Positions 18,061 to 26,867 of a DNA stretch of 64,000 nucleotides are shown in pieces. Numbering within the stretch: position 1 is the stretch's first letter; every line of letters begins with the position of its first letter. Under the pieces are notes generated by a model. It was not told the DNA's origin and made no database searches. It worked only from the letters and a program-made list of their open reading frames with translations. This DNA comes from Oscillatoria sp. FACHB-1406 (lineage in GTDB: Bacteria > Cyanobacteriota > Cyanobacteriia > Cyanobacteriales > Spirulinaceae). The stretch spans positions 1 through 64,000 of the forward strand of contig NZ_JACJSM010000009.1 in NCBI RefSeq assembly GCF_014698145.1, given 5' to 3'. Position numbers and translations under genes: made by a program.

Positions 18061-18912
18061 TTAAGAACGAAATTCAGTTTCTCTTAAAATAACTCGATCG
18101 CCTTGCCGAACAATCAAGTTAGCGGGTTTTGCTTCCCCATCCGTTATAAACTGTTCGACGACATAAGAATATTCTCCGTTTTGCCAAATAGTACGGCAAA
18201 CGCCCTCCCGACAAGTGACTTTTCCGCCTGTTAAATCGATGCAATTATTTTTGTTGTCGCAGCCTCGATAACTCACACTTCCAGTGCCATTCGTTCCATC
18301 CCAAGACTTCATATTGCCAATTTCTAGCCGCCATTTTCCATTACTTAAAATAGTGGTATCTTGTTGGGCAGAATCGCCAGAATCGGCAGAACCGACAATT
18401 TTAACCTCAGAAATCAGGTTTTCTAAGCGTGTTTTGCCGCAAGGTTCGTTACTTTGACAGTCATTGACGCGCGTTTCTTGATAAGTTAAACGAGCTTTTT
18501 TATTCAATAATTCTGAAGCGCCTTCGCAAACTTCAAATGTTGCGCCTAGGTTGTAAGTTTTATTGTTATCGTCTGCGACTGTTGCGTAGCACATTAAATC
18601 TCCGGATTGTAGTTGAGTAATCGTTCCTAAGCTTGGGTAACTTGAATCATTTTTAGCAGCTTCTTTTTCAGAACTCTTGACATTTTCTTTCTGAGGACTG
18701 CTGGATTTTTCTGTTTCGGGACTCTTTAAAGTTTCCTTTTCCGAACTGCTTGAATTTTCCCTTTCAGTAAGGCTAACGTTTTCTTTTTCAGCACGGCTCG
18801 GATTGTTTGGTTCGGAAAGGCTCGAATCCTTAGAACAACTTCCTAAAAATACTGAAACCGTACCTAAAAGAATCATTAAACTCGCAATCGCACGTTGCTT
18901 TATTTTCGCCAT
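18061..18912 (-). CDS. Lipoprotein paralog with SEKE-type repeat linker
   Basis: 283 residues from the ATG at 18912, chosen because MAKIKQRAIASL aligns with MVKITRRAIASL of the downstream paralog and a GGAAAG site precedes it. The lipobox VFLGSC predicts a lipid-anchored protein. Residues about 25-85 are a low-complexity charged linker of SE/KE units (SEKE, TEREN, SPQKEN), absent from the paralog. The rest is the same cysteine-rich domain. It starts 45 bp after the stop of the kinase-TIR-cyclase gene, so co-transcription is likely. Function unknown; an envelope role is inferred only from its anchor. Confidence 0.8.
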   Translation of the reverse strand: MAKIKQRAIASLMILLGTVSVFLGSCSKDSSLSEPNNPSRAEKENVSLTERENSSSSEKETLKSPETEKSSSPQKENVKSSEKEAAKNDSSYPSLGTITQLQSGDLMCYATVADDNNKTYNLGATFEVCEGASELLNKKARLTYQETRVNDCQSNEPCGKTRLENLISEVKIVGSADSGDSAQQDTTILSNGKWRLEIGNMKSWDGTNGTGSVSYRGCDNKNNCIDLTGGKVTCREGVCRTIWQNGEYSYVVEQFITDGEAKPANLIVRQGDRVILRETEFRS

Positions 18913-18957
18913 TTTACTTTCCACCAAAAGCTTTAGCCATAAGCTAGCTATGCGTTT

Positions 18958-21900
18958 TCAGGCTGAGGGAAGACTGAGTGCCACTTGATAAATAGGCACA
19001 GGTTCGGGCAATCCCTTTAATTCCTGCGGTCCGCAATAGTTAACTTCAAGAGACAAATTATTTTTTACGACTTCATAAACGGTTTGCGAGATGCAAATCC
19101 CGCCCGGTTCTGCTTTGGCTTGCAATCGCGCGGCGATGTTGACTCCAACGCCTAAAACGTCGTCGCCGTTAAAGAAAACATCGCCAACGTGAATGCCAAT
19201 TCGATGTCTTAGAATTGCAATATCCGGCAAAGTTTCAGCCTTTTTCGCTAACGCTCTTTGAATTTCTCGAGCGCAATCGACGGCTTTAACGGCGCTGACA
19301 AAATAAATTAATAAGCCATCGCCCATCGATTTAAGAACTTGTCCGTCGTAGCGCTGACAAATCTCGCGCATGAGTTGAAAGTCGCGTTGCATCGATTCTA
19401 ATGCTTGGGTAGGATTGGCGACAGAAAGTGCAGTAGAATCGACAACATCGGTAAAGGCGATCGCGGCTAAGCTGCTTCCTTGCGTTGCAATAGAGGGTGT
19501 TTCCGGACGAGGGGCAATTTGCGAAACTCCCTCGAGACGCTCGCGGAAATAATCGCGATATACCGCACAGCGAGGTAATACTTCATTGCCGCTCAAATGC
19601 AATAACCCCATACTATACAGTTTAAAAGCCGTGTCGGGTTGAATAGAAACAGGTTCGTTTGCTGCTACCACAACCCTAAAATCGATCGCGAGTTGGGGAT
19701 ATTGTTTGAGAATCCAGAGATTGCGGCGCAGGTGATCCCCGTATAATCCCGATTCCGAGGCTCCGGTTTGCAGCAGTCGCTCGAGGGTTGTATCGCCTTT
19801 AGCAATATGATAGAGAGCGAGGCGCACTAGGTAAGGATGTCCGCCAACGGCAGCTAACAACGGTTCGATCTCGCGCGCTTTCCAGTCCAATCCGTGCAAC
19901 TGCGCTAAGTGCTGCACCTGTTGGCCATTAAATTCAGGCAGTTCGACGGGCAACCCGACGTTAAACGGCGATTGATTGACATTGAGGCGCACGTAAACTT
20001 CCGTCGAATGCACCACGACTAAGCGCAACTTTTGCCAAATTTCTCGATTTTTCGCCTCTTCGTGCCAAGCGCGCAACAAGCTAAAAAAGTCTTCCGCAAT
20101 TTCAGGATATTCAAAAACGCGATCGACTTCATCGAGTCCGAGAACGATTGGACTCTCGATTTCTTGCAGTAAATAGTCTTCAAAATACGTCGTACAATTT
20201 TCCTTACTGCCGAAAAGATCGTCCCAGTAATCGCCAACGCGGTTGGGGATTTGTAGGCGGCGGGTAATACTGGCACAAAACCAGCGCAAAAATTTATCGA
20301 GATCGGCAAAAATTTTGCCGTCGGCGAGTTGAAAGCTAAGGCTGACGGGTTTGCCGCCCTCTTGTTCGGCGTGCTGGAGAATGCGCGCCATCAGCGAGGT
20401 TTTGCCCATTTGTCGGGGCGCTTTAATGCGAATTAAACTGCCCGGTTGGATGATGGTTTCGTAGCAGCGCGCTTCGATGGGCGGGCGTTCGATGTAGAAG
20501 ACTGATGTTAAACCGACTTGTCCTTCGGGTAGAACGGGTTCGGCGGCGGGTAAGGGTTTGCCGCTGGGACTTTCTTCGGCGGGGAGGAGGGTGGGGAGAT
20601 AGTCTTCTTCGGTTGGGAAGTCTTCTGGCGCGCCGGAAAGCCGAAGGTGCAGTTCTTCGAGGAGGGCGGGCGTGTCGGCGGGAGAGTGCCAGTCGCGCGT
20701 GCCGCTGCGCGGATCTTCGTTAGAGCGTAAACTGGCGAGATAGCCGCGCAATTCGTAGTTGAGGGGGGCGCGTTCGGGCAGGTTGACTCGTACTAGGAGG
20801 ATGGCGGGTTTACCGTCGAGGGAGCGATCGCGCCGCCCTTTGACGCGACTCACCTGCTCGGTTATCATTTCGCTGGTGGCTGCATACTCGCACAACAACA
20901 CCACGAACAGATCGCAAATTTCTAAACCCTCGTTGGCGCGGCTGTTCCATTCTTCGCTCGGACAGAGGAAGACGCGATAACCCTCGGCGGTTAGCGCTTG
21001 GTAAAGTTCGTTAGCGAGGGTGCGATCGATGTCGCGATCGGCGTAGGCGATCGAGACGATCTCCGGGCGATCGACAACGGTTGCTTCTGCCTTGAGGGTT
21101 AGATTTGAGAGACGACTCGTTTCAAGGACAACTGTTTCGGCATCCGTTTCATCGAGTTCGGGCTGGCTGCTGGGGAAGAGTTCGCCGATGGGAGTGGTGA
21201 GGACGCGACTCACGCCTTGGAAAAAACGACTGAGGGGAGAGATGTTTTCGCCGTCTCGAGCGCGCCGTTCTAAATCCTCTAAGACAGCTTTAGCAGATGG
21301 ATAGCGCTGGGAGTAGGAAGGGGAAACCATTCTCGAGATAACCGCGATCGTCTCCGGGCTGATAATTAAATCTAGATGCCAGTTATTTTCCCAATCGGGT
21401 TCGCTTTGGAACTGAAGCGGTTTTTTGCCGGTGAGGGCTTGAATGGCGATAATACCGAGGGCGTAAATATCGCTGTTGGGCTGGGGGTTGCCTTGGGCTT
21501 GTTCGGGGGCGATGTAGCCCGGAGTGCCGATAACAACGGTTTGTGTTGCGGGGTTGCGCTCGTTGCCAGAAACCGTTCGCACTTGCTTGACGGCTCCAAA
21601 ATCAATCGGACAAAGCTTATCATCCGAGGCGCGCCGGATAATATTATCGGGTTTGAGGTCGCGGTGAATGACCCCAAAACTATGAATGAACTCGAGAACG
21701 GGCAAAATTTCTTTGAGGAGATTGAGAACTTGATGTTCTGTCCATTGTTGCCCCGGTAAGAATTCCCCGCGCAAGGAGAGTCCGTCGATGAATTCCTCGA
21801 CGAGGAAAAATTCGGCGTTCTGCTCGAAGTAAGCCAGTAGGCGCGGAATGCGATCGTGATTGCCGAGTTTTTCGAGGATTTCGGCTTCTTGGTGAAATAA

Positions 21901-22083
21901 CCGCCGCGCTACCGTTACATCTCGCGGCGTGTTGCTTAGTGGTTTGAGTTGCTTGACGACGCACTCCGGCTGTCCGGGGCGGCGGCGATCTTCAGCCAGG
22001 TAGGTTTGACCAAATCCTCCCGCTTCCAAAACTCGAATAATATGGTAGCGTCCGTCTAGGACTTGACCTAATATCACCGACAC
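18958..22083 (-). CDS. Ser/Thr kinase-TIR-AAA-adenylate cyclase fusion
   Basis: 1041 residues with four modules. (1) Hanks-type kinase, 13-275: GGFGQT loop, K44, HRD D142, DFG D161. (2) TIR-like domain, about 343-470 (PEIVSIAYADRDIDRTLANEL, ICDLFVVLLCEYAATSEMITEQ), with E409 or E405 as candidate catalytic glutamate. (3) AAA-like STAND-type NTPase, about 520-850: Walker A APRQMGKTS at 555-563, Walker B VLGLDEVD with D651/E652. (4) Class III cyclase, 870-1041: metal D879/D922, adenine-selecting K918/D975, N982/R986, so cyclic AMP is the expected product. All key kinase, P-loop and cyclase residues are kept. No membrane segment, so probably cytoplasmic. Likely first gene of an operon with the exported paralogs. 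Ligand and output are unknown. Confidence 0.9.
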   Translation of the reverse strand: MSVILGQVLDGRYHIIRVLEAGGFGQTYLAEDRRRPGQPECVVKQLKPLSNTPRDVTVARRLFHQEAEILEKLGNHDRIPRLLAYFEQNAEFFLVEEFIDGLSLRGEFLPGQQWTEHQVLNLLKEILPVLEFIHSFGVIHRDLKPDNIIRRASDDKLCPIDFGAVKQVRTVSGNERNPATQTVVIGTPGYIAPEQAQGNPQPNSDIYALGIIAIQALTGKKPLQFQSEPDWENNWHLDLIISPETIAVISRMVSPSYSQRYPSAKAVLEDLERRARDGENISPLSRFFQGVSRVLTTPIGELFPSSQPELDETDAETVVLETSRLSNLTLKAEATVVDRPEIVSIAYADRDIDRTLANELYQALTAEGYRVFLCPSEEWNSRANEGLEICDLFVVLLCEYAATSEMITEQVSRVKGRRDRSLDGKPAILLVRVNLPERAPLNYELRGYLASLRSNEDPRSGTRDWHSPADTPALLEELHLRLSGAPEDFPTEEDYLPTLLPAEESPSGKPLPAAEPVLPEGQVGLTSVFYIERPPIEARCYETIIQPGSLIRIKAPRQMGKTSLMARILQHAEQEGGKPVSLSFQLADGKIFADLDKFLRWFCASITRRLQIPNRVGDYWDDLFGSKENCTTYFEDYLLQEIESPIVLGLDEVDRVFEYPEIAEDFFSLLRAWHEEAKNREIWQKLRLVVVHSTEVYVRLNVNQSPFNVGLPVELPEFNGQQVQHLAQLHGLDWKAREIEPLLAAVGGHPYLVRLALYHIAKGDTTLERLLQTGASESGLYGDHLRRNLWILKQYPQLAIDFRVVVAANEPVSIQPDTAFKLYSMGLLHLSGNEVLPRCAVYRDYFRERLEGVSQIAPRPETPSIATQGSSLAAIAFTDVVDSTALSVANPTQALESMQRDFQLMREICQRYDGQVLKSMGDGLLIYFVSAVKAVDCAREIQRALAKKAETLPDIAILRHRIGIHVGDVFFNGDDVLGVGVNIAARLQAKAEPGGICISQTVYEVVKNNLSLEVNYCGPQELKGLPEPVPIYQVALSLPSA

Positions 22084-22488
22084 CTCACCCCCTTGAAGAA
22101 ATTAATGGCGTTATCCTCAGTTTAGCGAATTGTTGAGTTTTATCCACCCTTAAACGCTCGTTGCGCGATCGCGCTAATCTTCGCGATTTTTCTGCATAGG
22201 ACGTTTAAGCGATCGCTGTAGTAAGCGATCGATATCGAACTCTTTAAAGGGGTAAAAAATAGCCATCTTGTCAGATTGAAATAGGGCTTGCTGAATAATG
22301 AATAATTGATACTCTTAAGACATCCCTCGGTTGAAAGGTTTTCATTCTCACTATCAGCAAATAGTTATTGAAGTAAAAAGAATGCAGTCGTAGAGACGTT
22401 TCATGAAACGTCTCTACTTATTGAATCGGTTAGAGCGGAAGGTTAGAAGAAATAACTGTTGAGGTTATCTCCAACTCGCTTCAATGGG
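22084..22488. other. Gene-free interval with HIP1 cluster and a hairpin
   Basis: Several GCGATCGC-type sites at 22160-22230. The hairpin GTAGAGACGTTT-CATG-AAACGTCTCTAC at 22391-22418 resembles one arm of the family D element standing alone. No gene supported. Confidence 0.55.
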
Positions 22489-23628
22489 CTACGAAATTGA
22501 ATCATTCGCTCTGTTTTCTAGCGGCAAATATCCTTCGATGAGAAAATCGGGTTCTATACCCGTCACGGTAACGCGCTCCAGTTGTAACGCTTGCGTCATT
22601 TGAGTTAATCCTAATTCGCCGATGGGAGAAGGCGCATCGCGACCGCCGATAATTTTGGGGGCGACAAAGGCCATAATTTTATGAACGGCAGATTGCGCGA
22701 TCGCTTCAGCAGCCAAAACGCCCCCACATTCCCATAAAATCCGAGAAAGGCCGCGATCGTACAAATGCGCCATTGCCGCCGCTGGAGTTAAGGGCGACAA
22801 TTCCACCACTTCTACGCCCAGTTGCTCCAATTTCCCGCGAACGGTGGCATTTGCCCCCGTTTCTGTTAATACCAGTGTTGCGACTTCCGCCGTATGCCAT
22901 AACTTCGCCTCGAGGCGTAAGTTCAAACTGCGACTCATAACGACGCGCAACGGGTTGTGGGGATGGACGTTATGGCTGGTGAGGAGGGGATTATCTTGGC
23001 GCGCGGTGTTGCCCCCAATAATAACGGCATCGGCGGCGGCGCGTTCCCAGTGGACGAGATGGCGTGCTTTCTCTCCCGTTACCCAAGCACTATGGCCGCT
23101 GCTAGCCGCAATTTTGCCATCTAGGGTCATGGCATACTTGAGAATGCCGAAAGGTTGTTGGTAACGGATGCGATGAAAGAAAGCTTCGTTCAGTTGGCGA
23201 CAGGCGGCTTCTTCGACTCCGACGATAACTTCGATTCCCGCCGCGCGCAGGCGATCGACTCCCGTTCCGGCAACGAGGGGATTGGAATCGATCGCGCCGA
23301 CTACCACTTTTGCCACGCCTGCCGCGATTAAAGCTTCAGTACAGGGCGGGGTTCGTCCGTGGTGATTGCAAGGCTCTAAATTGACGTAAACCGTCGCTCC
23401 GCGCGCGTTTTCGCCCGCCGCTTGCAGCGCAAAAATTTCGGCATGGGGCTGTCCGGCTGCGGGATGGAAGCCTTCGCCGACAATCTCGCCATTGCGCGCA
23501 ACAATCGAACCGACGAGCGGGTTTGGGGTTGTGCGCCCCAAGGCGCGGCGGGCTAGTTCTAGACAGCGCTGCATCATGGCGCGATCGACCCAACCGATCG
23601 CGTCAGGGAAGGGGGAGGAAGATTGCAT
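22489..23628 (-). CDS. ribD: Bifunctional riboflavin deaminase/reductase RibD
   Basis: 379 residues catalysing two steps of riboflavin synthesis. The N-terminal zinc deaminase (about 16-150) shows HAEIFAL and PCNHHGRTPPC, supplying the zinc ligands and proton-shuttle glutamate. The C-terminal NADPH-dependent reductase (about 160-370) shows LKYAMTLDGKIA and WECGG. An alternative start is the MM pair at residues 18-19, but the upstream ATG at 23628 is kept because the sequence is open and ordinary. No other rib gene is nearby. Cytoplasmic. Confidence 0.95.
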   Translation of the reverse strand: MQSSSPFPDAIGWVDRAMMQRCLELARRALGRTTPNPLVGSIVARNGEIVGEGFHPAAGQPHAEIFALQAAGENARGATVYVNLEPCNHHGRTPPCTEALIAAGVAKVVVGAIDSNPLVAGTGVDRLRAAGIEVIVGVEEAACRQLNEAFFHRIRYQQPFGILKYAMTLDGKIAASSGHSAWVTGEKARHLVHWERAAADAVIIGGNTARQDNPLLTSHNVHPHNPLRVVMSRSLNLRLEAKLWHTAEVATLVLTETGANATVRGKLEQLGVEVVELSPLTPAAAMAHLYDRGLSRILWECGGVLAAEAIAQSAVHKIMAFVAPKIIGGRDAPSPIGELGLTQMTQALQLERVTVTGIEPDFLIEGYLPLENRANDSIS

Positions 23629-23760
23629 AGCAACAGATGGGGGAAGTAAGATGACAGCAATTGTGGCTCTAGGGGAAGTGGCAAGATTGTCGTGGCTTCA
23701 GCCCGACGTAGTGTGTCAAAATAGGCCCAAGCCCGACTTTATTTTTAGAGATACCACACA

Positions 23761-24210
23761 ATGTTTGTCCGGTGGGAGCAACGGAAGGAGAATTTAGAAG
23801 CAGTGCTGGTTGAGGCTGACAGTCAAGCTCGGCAACGAGTTGTCAAAACGCTAGCCTGCATTAAAAACGAAGACGTTCATACATATTGGGGACATCTGAA
23901 TTTTTGGAAGGATGTTTCGAGTGTCTTAGAAGATTTCCCGGACGAAACGCGCGAGCAAATCGTTGGCGAGCTTTCCGGGCGGATTGTCCCCGTTCCAAAT
24001 TGGGCGGTGGAGAGAATGGAAGCTTTGTTTAACGAATATCATCAACGAGGCGAATCGCTCTTGGAAGCGATCGAGGCAGAAAAACAACGGCACGAGATGA
24101 AGTTAATCGAACTGACGCTGCAAGAAAAAGGCGAACGCGAAGAATTGGAGGCGAAGAAGGCGACGTTGTTAGAGGAGATTGCTAGCGAGTTGGGTCGGAA
24201 TGATGAGTGA
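23761..24210 (+). CDS. Small conserved helical protein, unknown function
   Basis: 149 residues. The first 85 look globular (WEQRKENLEAVLVEADSQARQRVV..., DVHTYWGHLNFWKDV), and the last 60 form a highly charged coiled coil (EAIEAEKQRHEMKLIELTLQEKGEREELEAKKATLLEEI). I do not recognise a family. It is divergent from ribD across 132 bp and convergent with ackA; no clear ribosome site precedes the ATG. Confidence 0.65.
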   Translation: MFVRWEQRKENLEAVLVEADSQARQRVVKTLACIKNEDVHTYWGHLNFWKDVSSVLEDFPDETREQIVGELSGRIVPVPNWAVERMEALFNEYHQRGESLLEAIEAEKQRHEMKLIELTLQEKGEREELEAKKATLLEEIASELGRNDE

Positions 24211-24289
24211 TGAATTGTGAGCGATCGATTATGAGTAGAGGCGGGTTTTAAAACTCGATACCTTATACTCTTTCATCATTCAGAACTCA

Positions 24290-25489
24290 TCATTCATCAT
24301 TGATTTTCCAGCATTCTTGCGCGATCGCCCAATCTTCCCGAGCGCGGATAACAAAGACGCGAACCGGCGATTCAGCACTGGCAATATCGCGATCGATGGG
24401 ACGCGCTTCATTTTCGGCTTCATTGAGTTGCAATCCGAGGAATTCTAAGGCTTGGCAAGCACTGCGCCGCACGAGGGGAGAATTTTCGCCGACACCGCCG
24501 GTAAAAACGAGGGTATCTAAACCACCTAAAGAGACTAGCATCGCTCCAATGTGTCGCTGCAAGCTGTGGAGGTAAACCTCTAAGGCGAGTTGGGCGCGAT
24601 CGCTTCCAGACGCGATCGCGCGATTAATTTGTCGCAAATCGTTCCCCACTCCCGACAGTCCCTTCAACCCCGATTCTTTATTCAGCAAGCGGTTTAAGCG
24701 TTCGACATCGTAGCCCTGACGCAGTAAGTGAATGAGAATGCCGGGATCGATACTTCCGGAACGACTGCCCATCATTAACCCTTCCAGGGGCGTAAATCCC
24801 ATTGTCGTATCGATGCAAGTGCCGTCGCGGATGGCGGCGAGAGATGCGCCGTTACCGAGGTGGCAGGTAATCAGGCGGTGGGGAAGGCGATTTTGTAGCG
24901 CTGCGACGCGATCGCGGCAATACTGATGGTTGATCCCGTGGAACCCATAGCGGCGAATCCCTTGTTCGTAAAAAGAGTAAGGAATGGGATAAACGGCGGC
25001 GGCGGGGGGAAGGGTAGCGTGAAAGGCGGTATCGAAGACGGCGACTTGCATTACATCGGGCAGCACTTTAGAAATTGCGTCGATTCCTTCGAGGTTGACG
25101 GGATTGTGTTCCGGTGCAAGGGGAATCAAAGACGCGATCGCCTCGACAACTTCCGGAGTCACGCGCACCGCTTCGCGATACTTCTCGCCGCCGTGAACGA
25201 TGCGATGTCCGACAGCATCGATTTCTTGGAGATCGGATAGCACTTGCGTTTCACCTTGATACAGCGTCGCTAACATTCGCCCTATCCCTTCTTGGCGTTC
25301 TCCCCCTAAAATTTGTTCTTCTAACGATGTACCTTGCTGCGTTGTCACCGACAGCATCGCCGCATCCTGCATCCAGTCAATTTTCGCTTCCCAAAGCGGT
25401 TTGGGCGGCGTATCGGGAAGGGCATTCAGGATTTCGTACAAACAGCTTTTTTGGGTGCTAGAACCCGCATTTAAAACCAGAATTTTCAT
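24290..25489 (-). CDS. ackA: Acetate kinase
   Basis: 399 residues, the standard length. It interconverts acetate plus ATP with acetyl phosphate plus ADP. Family signatures: NAGSSTQKSCLYE at the N-terminus, GHRIVHGG, DTAFHATLPP, GFHGINHQY, ITCHLGNGASLAAI, TTMGFTPLEGLMMGSRSG and VFTGGVGENS. In cyanobacteria it works with Pta in overflow metabolism and acetyl phosphate balance; no pta adjoins it. Cytoplasmic. Heptamer repeats lie just past its stop. Confidence 0.97.
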   Translation of the reverse strand: MKILVLNAGSSTQKSCLYEILNALPDTPPKPLWEAKIDWMQDAAMLSVTTQQGTSLEEQILGGERQEGIGRMLATLYQGETQVLSDLQEIDAVGHRIVHGGEKYREAVRVTPEVVEAIASLIPLAPEHNPVNLEGIDAISKVLPDVMQVAVFDTAFHATLPPAAAVYPIPYSFYEQGIRRYGFHGINHQYCRDRVAALQNRLPHRLITCHLGNGASLAAIRDGTCIDTTMGFTPLEGLMMGSRSGSIDPGILIHLLRQGYDVERLNRLLNKESGLKGLSGVGNDLRQINRAIASGSDRAQLALEVYLHSLQRHIGAMLVSLGGLDTLVFTGGVGENSPLVRRSACQALEFLGLQLNEAENEARPIDRDIASAESPVRVFVIRAREDWAIAQECWKINDE

Positions 25490-25601
25490 GGCGATTAGTT
25501 TAGCGCTTCCTGCAAGATTTCTTAGAGCGAGCTTGTTATCGTTAGTTTAGAAGAGTCCTCGTTAGTGACACTTTAAGACTGTAAGACTGTAAGACTGCGA
25601 T

Positions 25602-26675
25602 ATGTTTAACCGCTCGAAGCTATTCCTTCTCTCCCTCCTCGCTATCTCAGCAACCCTAAATGGATGCCCTAGCGTCCAACCCCCCGTTACCAATAATCCG
25701 CCCTCCCCCGAACCCAGCCAGACTTCTGAACCCCCTCCTAGTTCTCCTAAACCCGCCTCGCCAACCCCCACGCCTCAACAACCTCAATTTAAAAATCGCG
25801 TTAAAGTTTATTTCCCTAAAACGCCTGAAAGTAACGAGAACTTCAGTTACGTCGAACCCGTTTGGAGAAATACTAACAGCGATGGGGTCGCTCAATTCGC
25901 GATCGCGCAACTCCTCGAAGGTCCCACCTCCCAAGAACAACAAGTCGGACTCGTCCGCGCCGTCCGACTAAAAGACGCATCCAACTGCGGCAGCGACTTT
26001 AAGATTGAAATTGCCAAAAAAGTCGCGCAACTGCAATTTTGTCGCACGGTTGTTTCCGGCGGCGTGGGAGATGATGCGCGCGCCCTCAGCGCCCTCAACG
26101 CTACCCTCAAACAATTTCCCACCGTCGATTCTGCTGTTATTCTCGATAAAAATGGCAACTGTCTTGGCGATGGTAGCGGCGACAACCGCTGTTTAGCCAA
26201 CCTTCCCCGCAAACTCGATACGACGGCAAAACTTGCCCTAACTAGCCTCGGCCCCGTTCGCGTCGGGATGACCCCGGAAGAAGCAAGCCGCGCCGCCGGA
26301 ACTAAAATTGTCGAGTGGGGAACCAACCCCGAACGCTACTGCCTGTACTATCGACCGGAAGGCGAACCGAAAGACGTTTCTTTTATGGTCGTCGAAGGTC
26401 GAATTGCCCGCATTGATATCGACACTCGCAGCATTACTACGCTCGGAGGCGCAAAAATTGGCGACAGTGAAGCGCGCATTCGCGCACTCTATCCCGGACA
26501 AATCAAAGCAGAACCCCACGAATACGTTTCGGGGGGCAAATATCTCATTTTTGTGCCGCGAGACTCCGCACAGGGCAATTATCGGGTAGTTTTTGAAACT
26601 GACGCGAGCGGAATAGTCACCCGGCTTCGCAGTGGCAAATTGCCGGAAGTGAAGTATGTTGAAGGCTGCGCTTAG
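25602..26675 (+). CDS. GerMN-domain lipoprotein
   Basis: 357 residues. The signal peptide ends in lipobox ATLNGC, making C22 the lipid-anchored residue. A proline-rich spacer (about 25-65) is followed by a GerMN-type domain at about 67-200 (KVYFPKT..., AIAQLLEGPTSQEQQVGL, SALNATLKQFPTVDSAVIL) and a C-terminal domain of about 140 residues (LGPVRVGMTPEEASRAAGTKI...). GerMN domains occur in envelope lipoproteins of spore-formers and many non-sporulating bacteria, so no link to sporulation is implied. The second domain begins like other small periplasmic domains (VRVGMTPEEA). Expected at the cell envelope. Confidence 0.85.
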   Translation: MFNRSKLFLLSLLAISATLNGCPSVQPPVTNNPPSPEPSQTSEPPPSSPKPASPTPTPQQPQFKNRVKVYFPKTPESNENFSYVEPVWRNTNSDGVAQFAIAQLLEGPTSQEQQVGLVRAVRLKDASNCGSDFKIEIAKKVAQLQFCRTVVSGGVGDDARALSALNATLKQFPTVDSAVILDKNGNCLGDGSGDNRCLANLPRKLDTTAKLALTSLGPVRVGMTPEEASRAAGTKIVEWGTNPERYCLYYRPEGEPKDVSFMVVEGRIARIDIDTRSITTLGGAKIGDSEARIRALYPGQIKAEPHEYVSGGKYLIFVPRDSAQGNYRVVFETDASGIVTRLRSGKLPEVKYVEGCA

Positions 26676-26819
26676 CGATACAATTTTCGACACGGTAGCT
26701 CGAGCGAGGGCGACTCGAAACAGTCGAATCAGTGGGCTACGAGTTGGAATTTCTTTGGAGTTTTAAGGGGAATGTGCCTCCCCCAAAGAACGTTTCGCAA
26801 GCTTCAAGGGATTCCATTC

Positions 26820-26865
26820 TCAATTGTCCTTGTCAATTGTCAATTATCCATTATCCATTAGCCCC
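26820..26865. repeat. Heptameric TTGTCAA/TTATCCA repeats
   Basis: Seven-base units directly upstream of the glycosyltransferase ATG, leaving no evident ribosome site. Confidence 0.7.
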
Positions 26866-26867
26866 CT

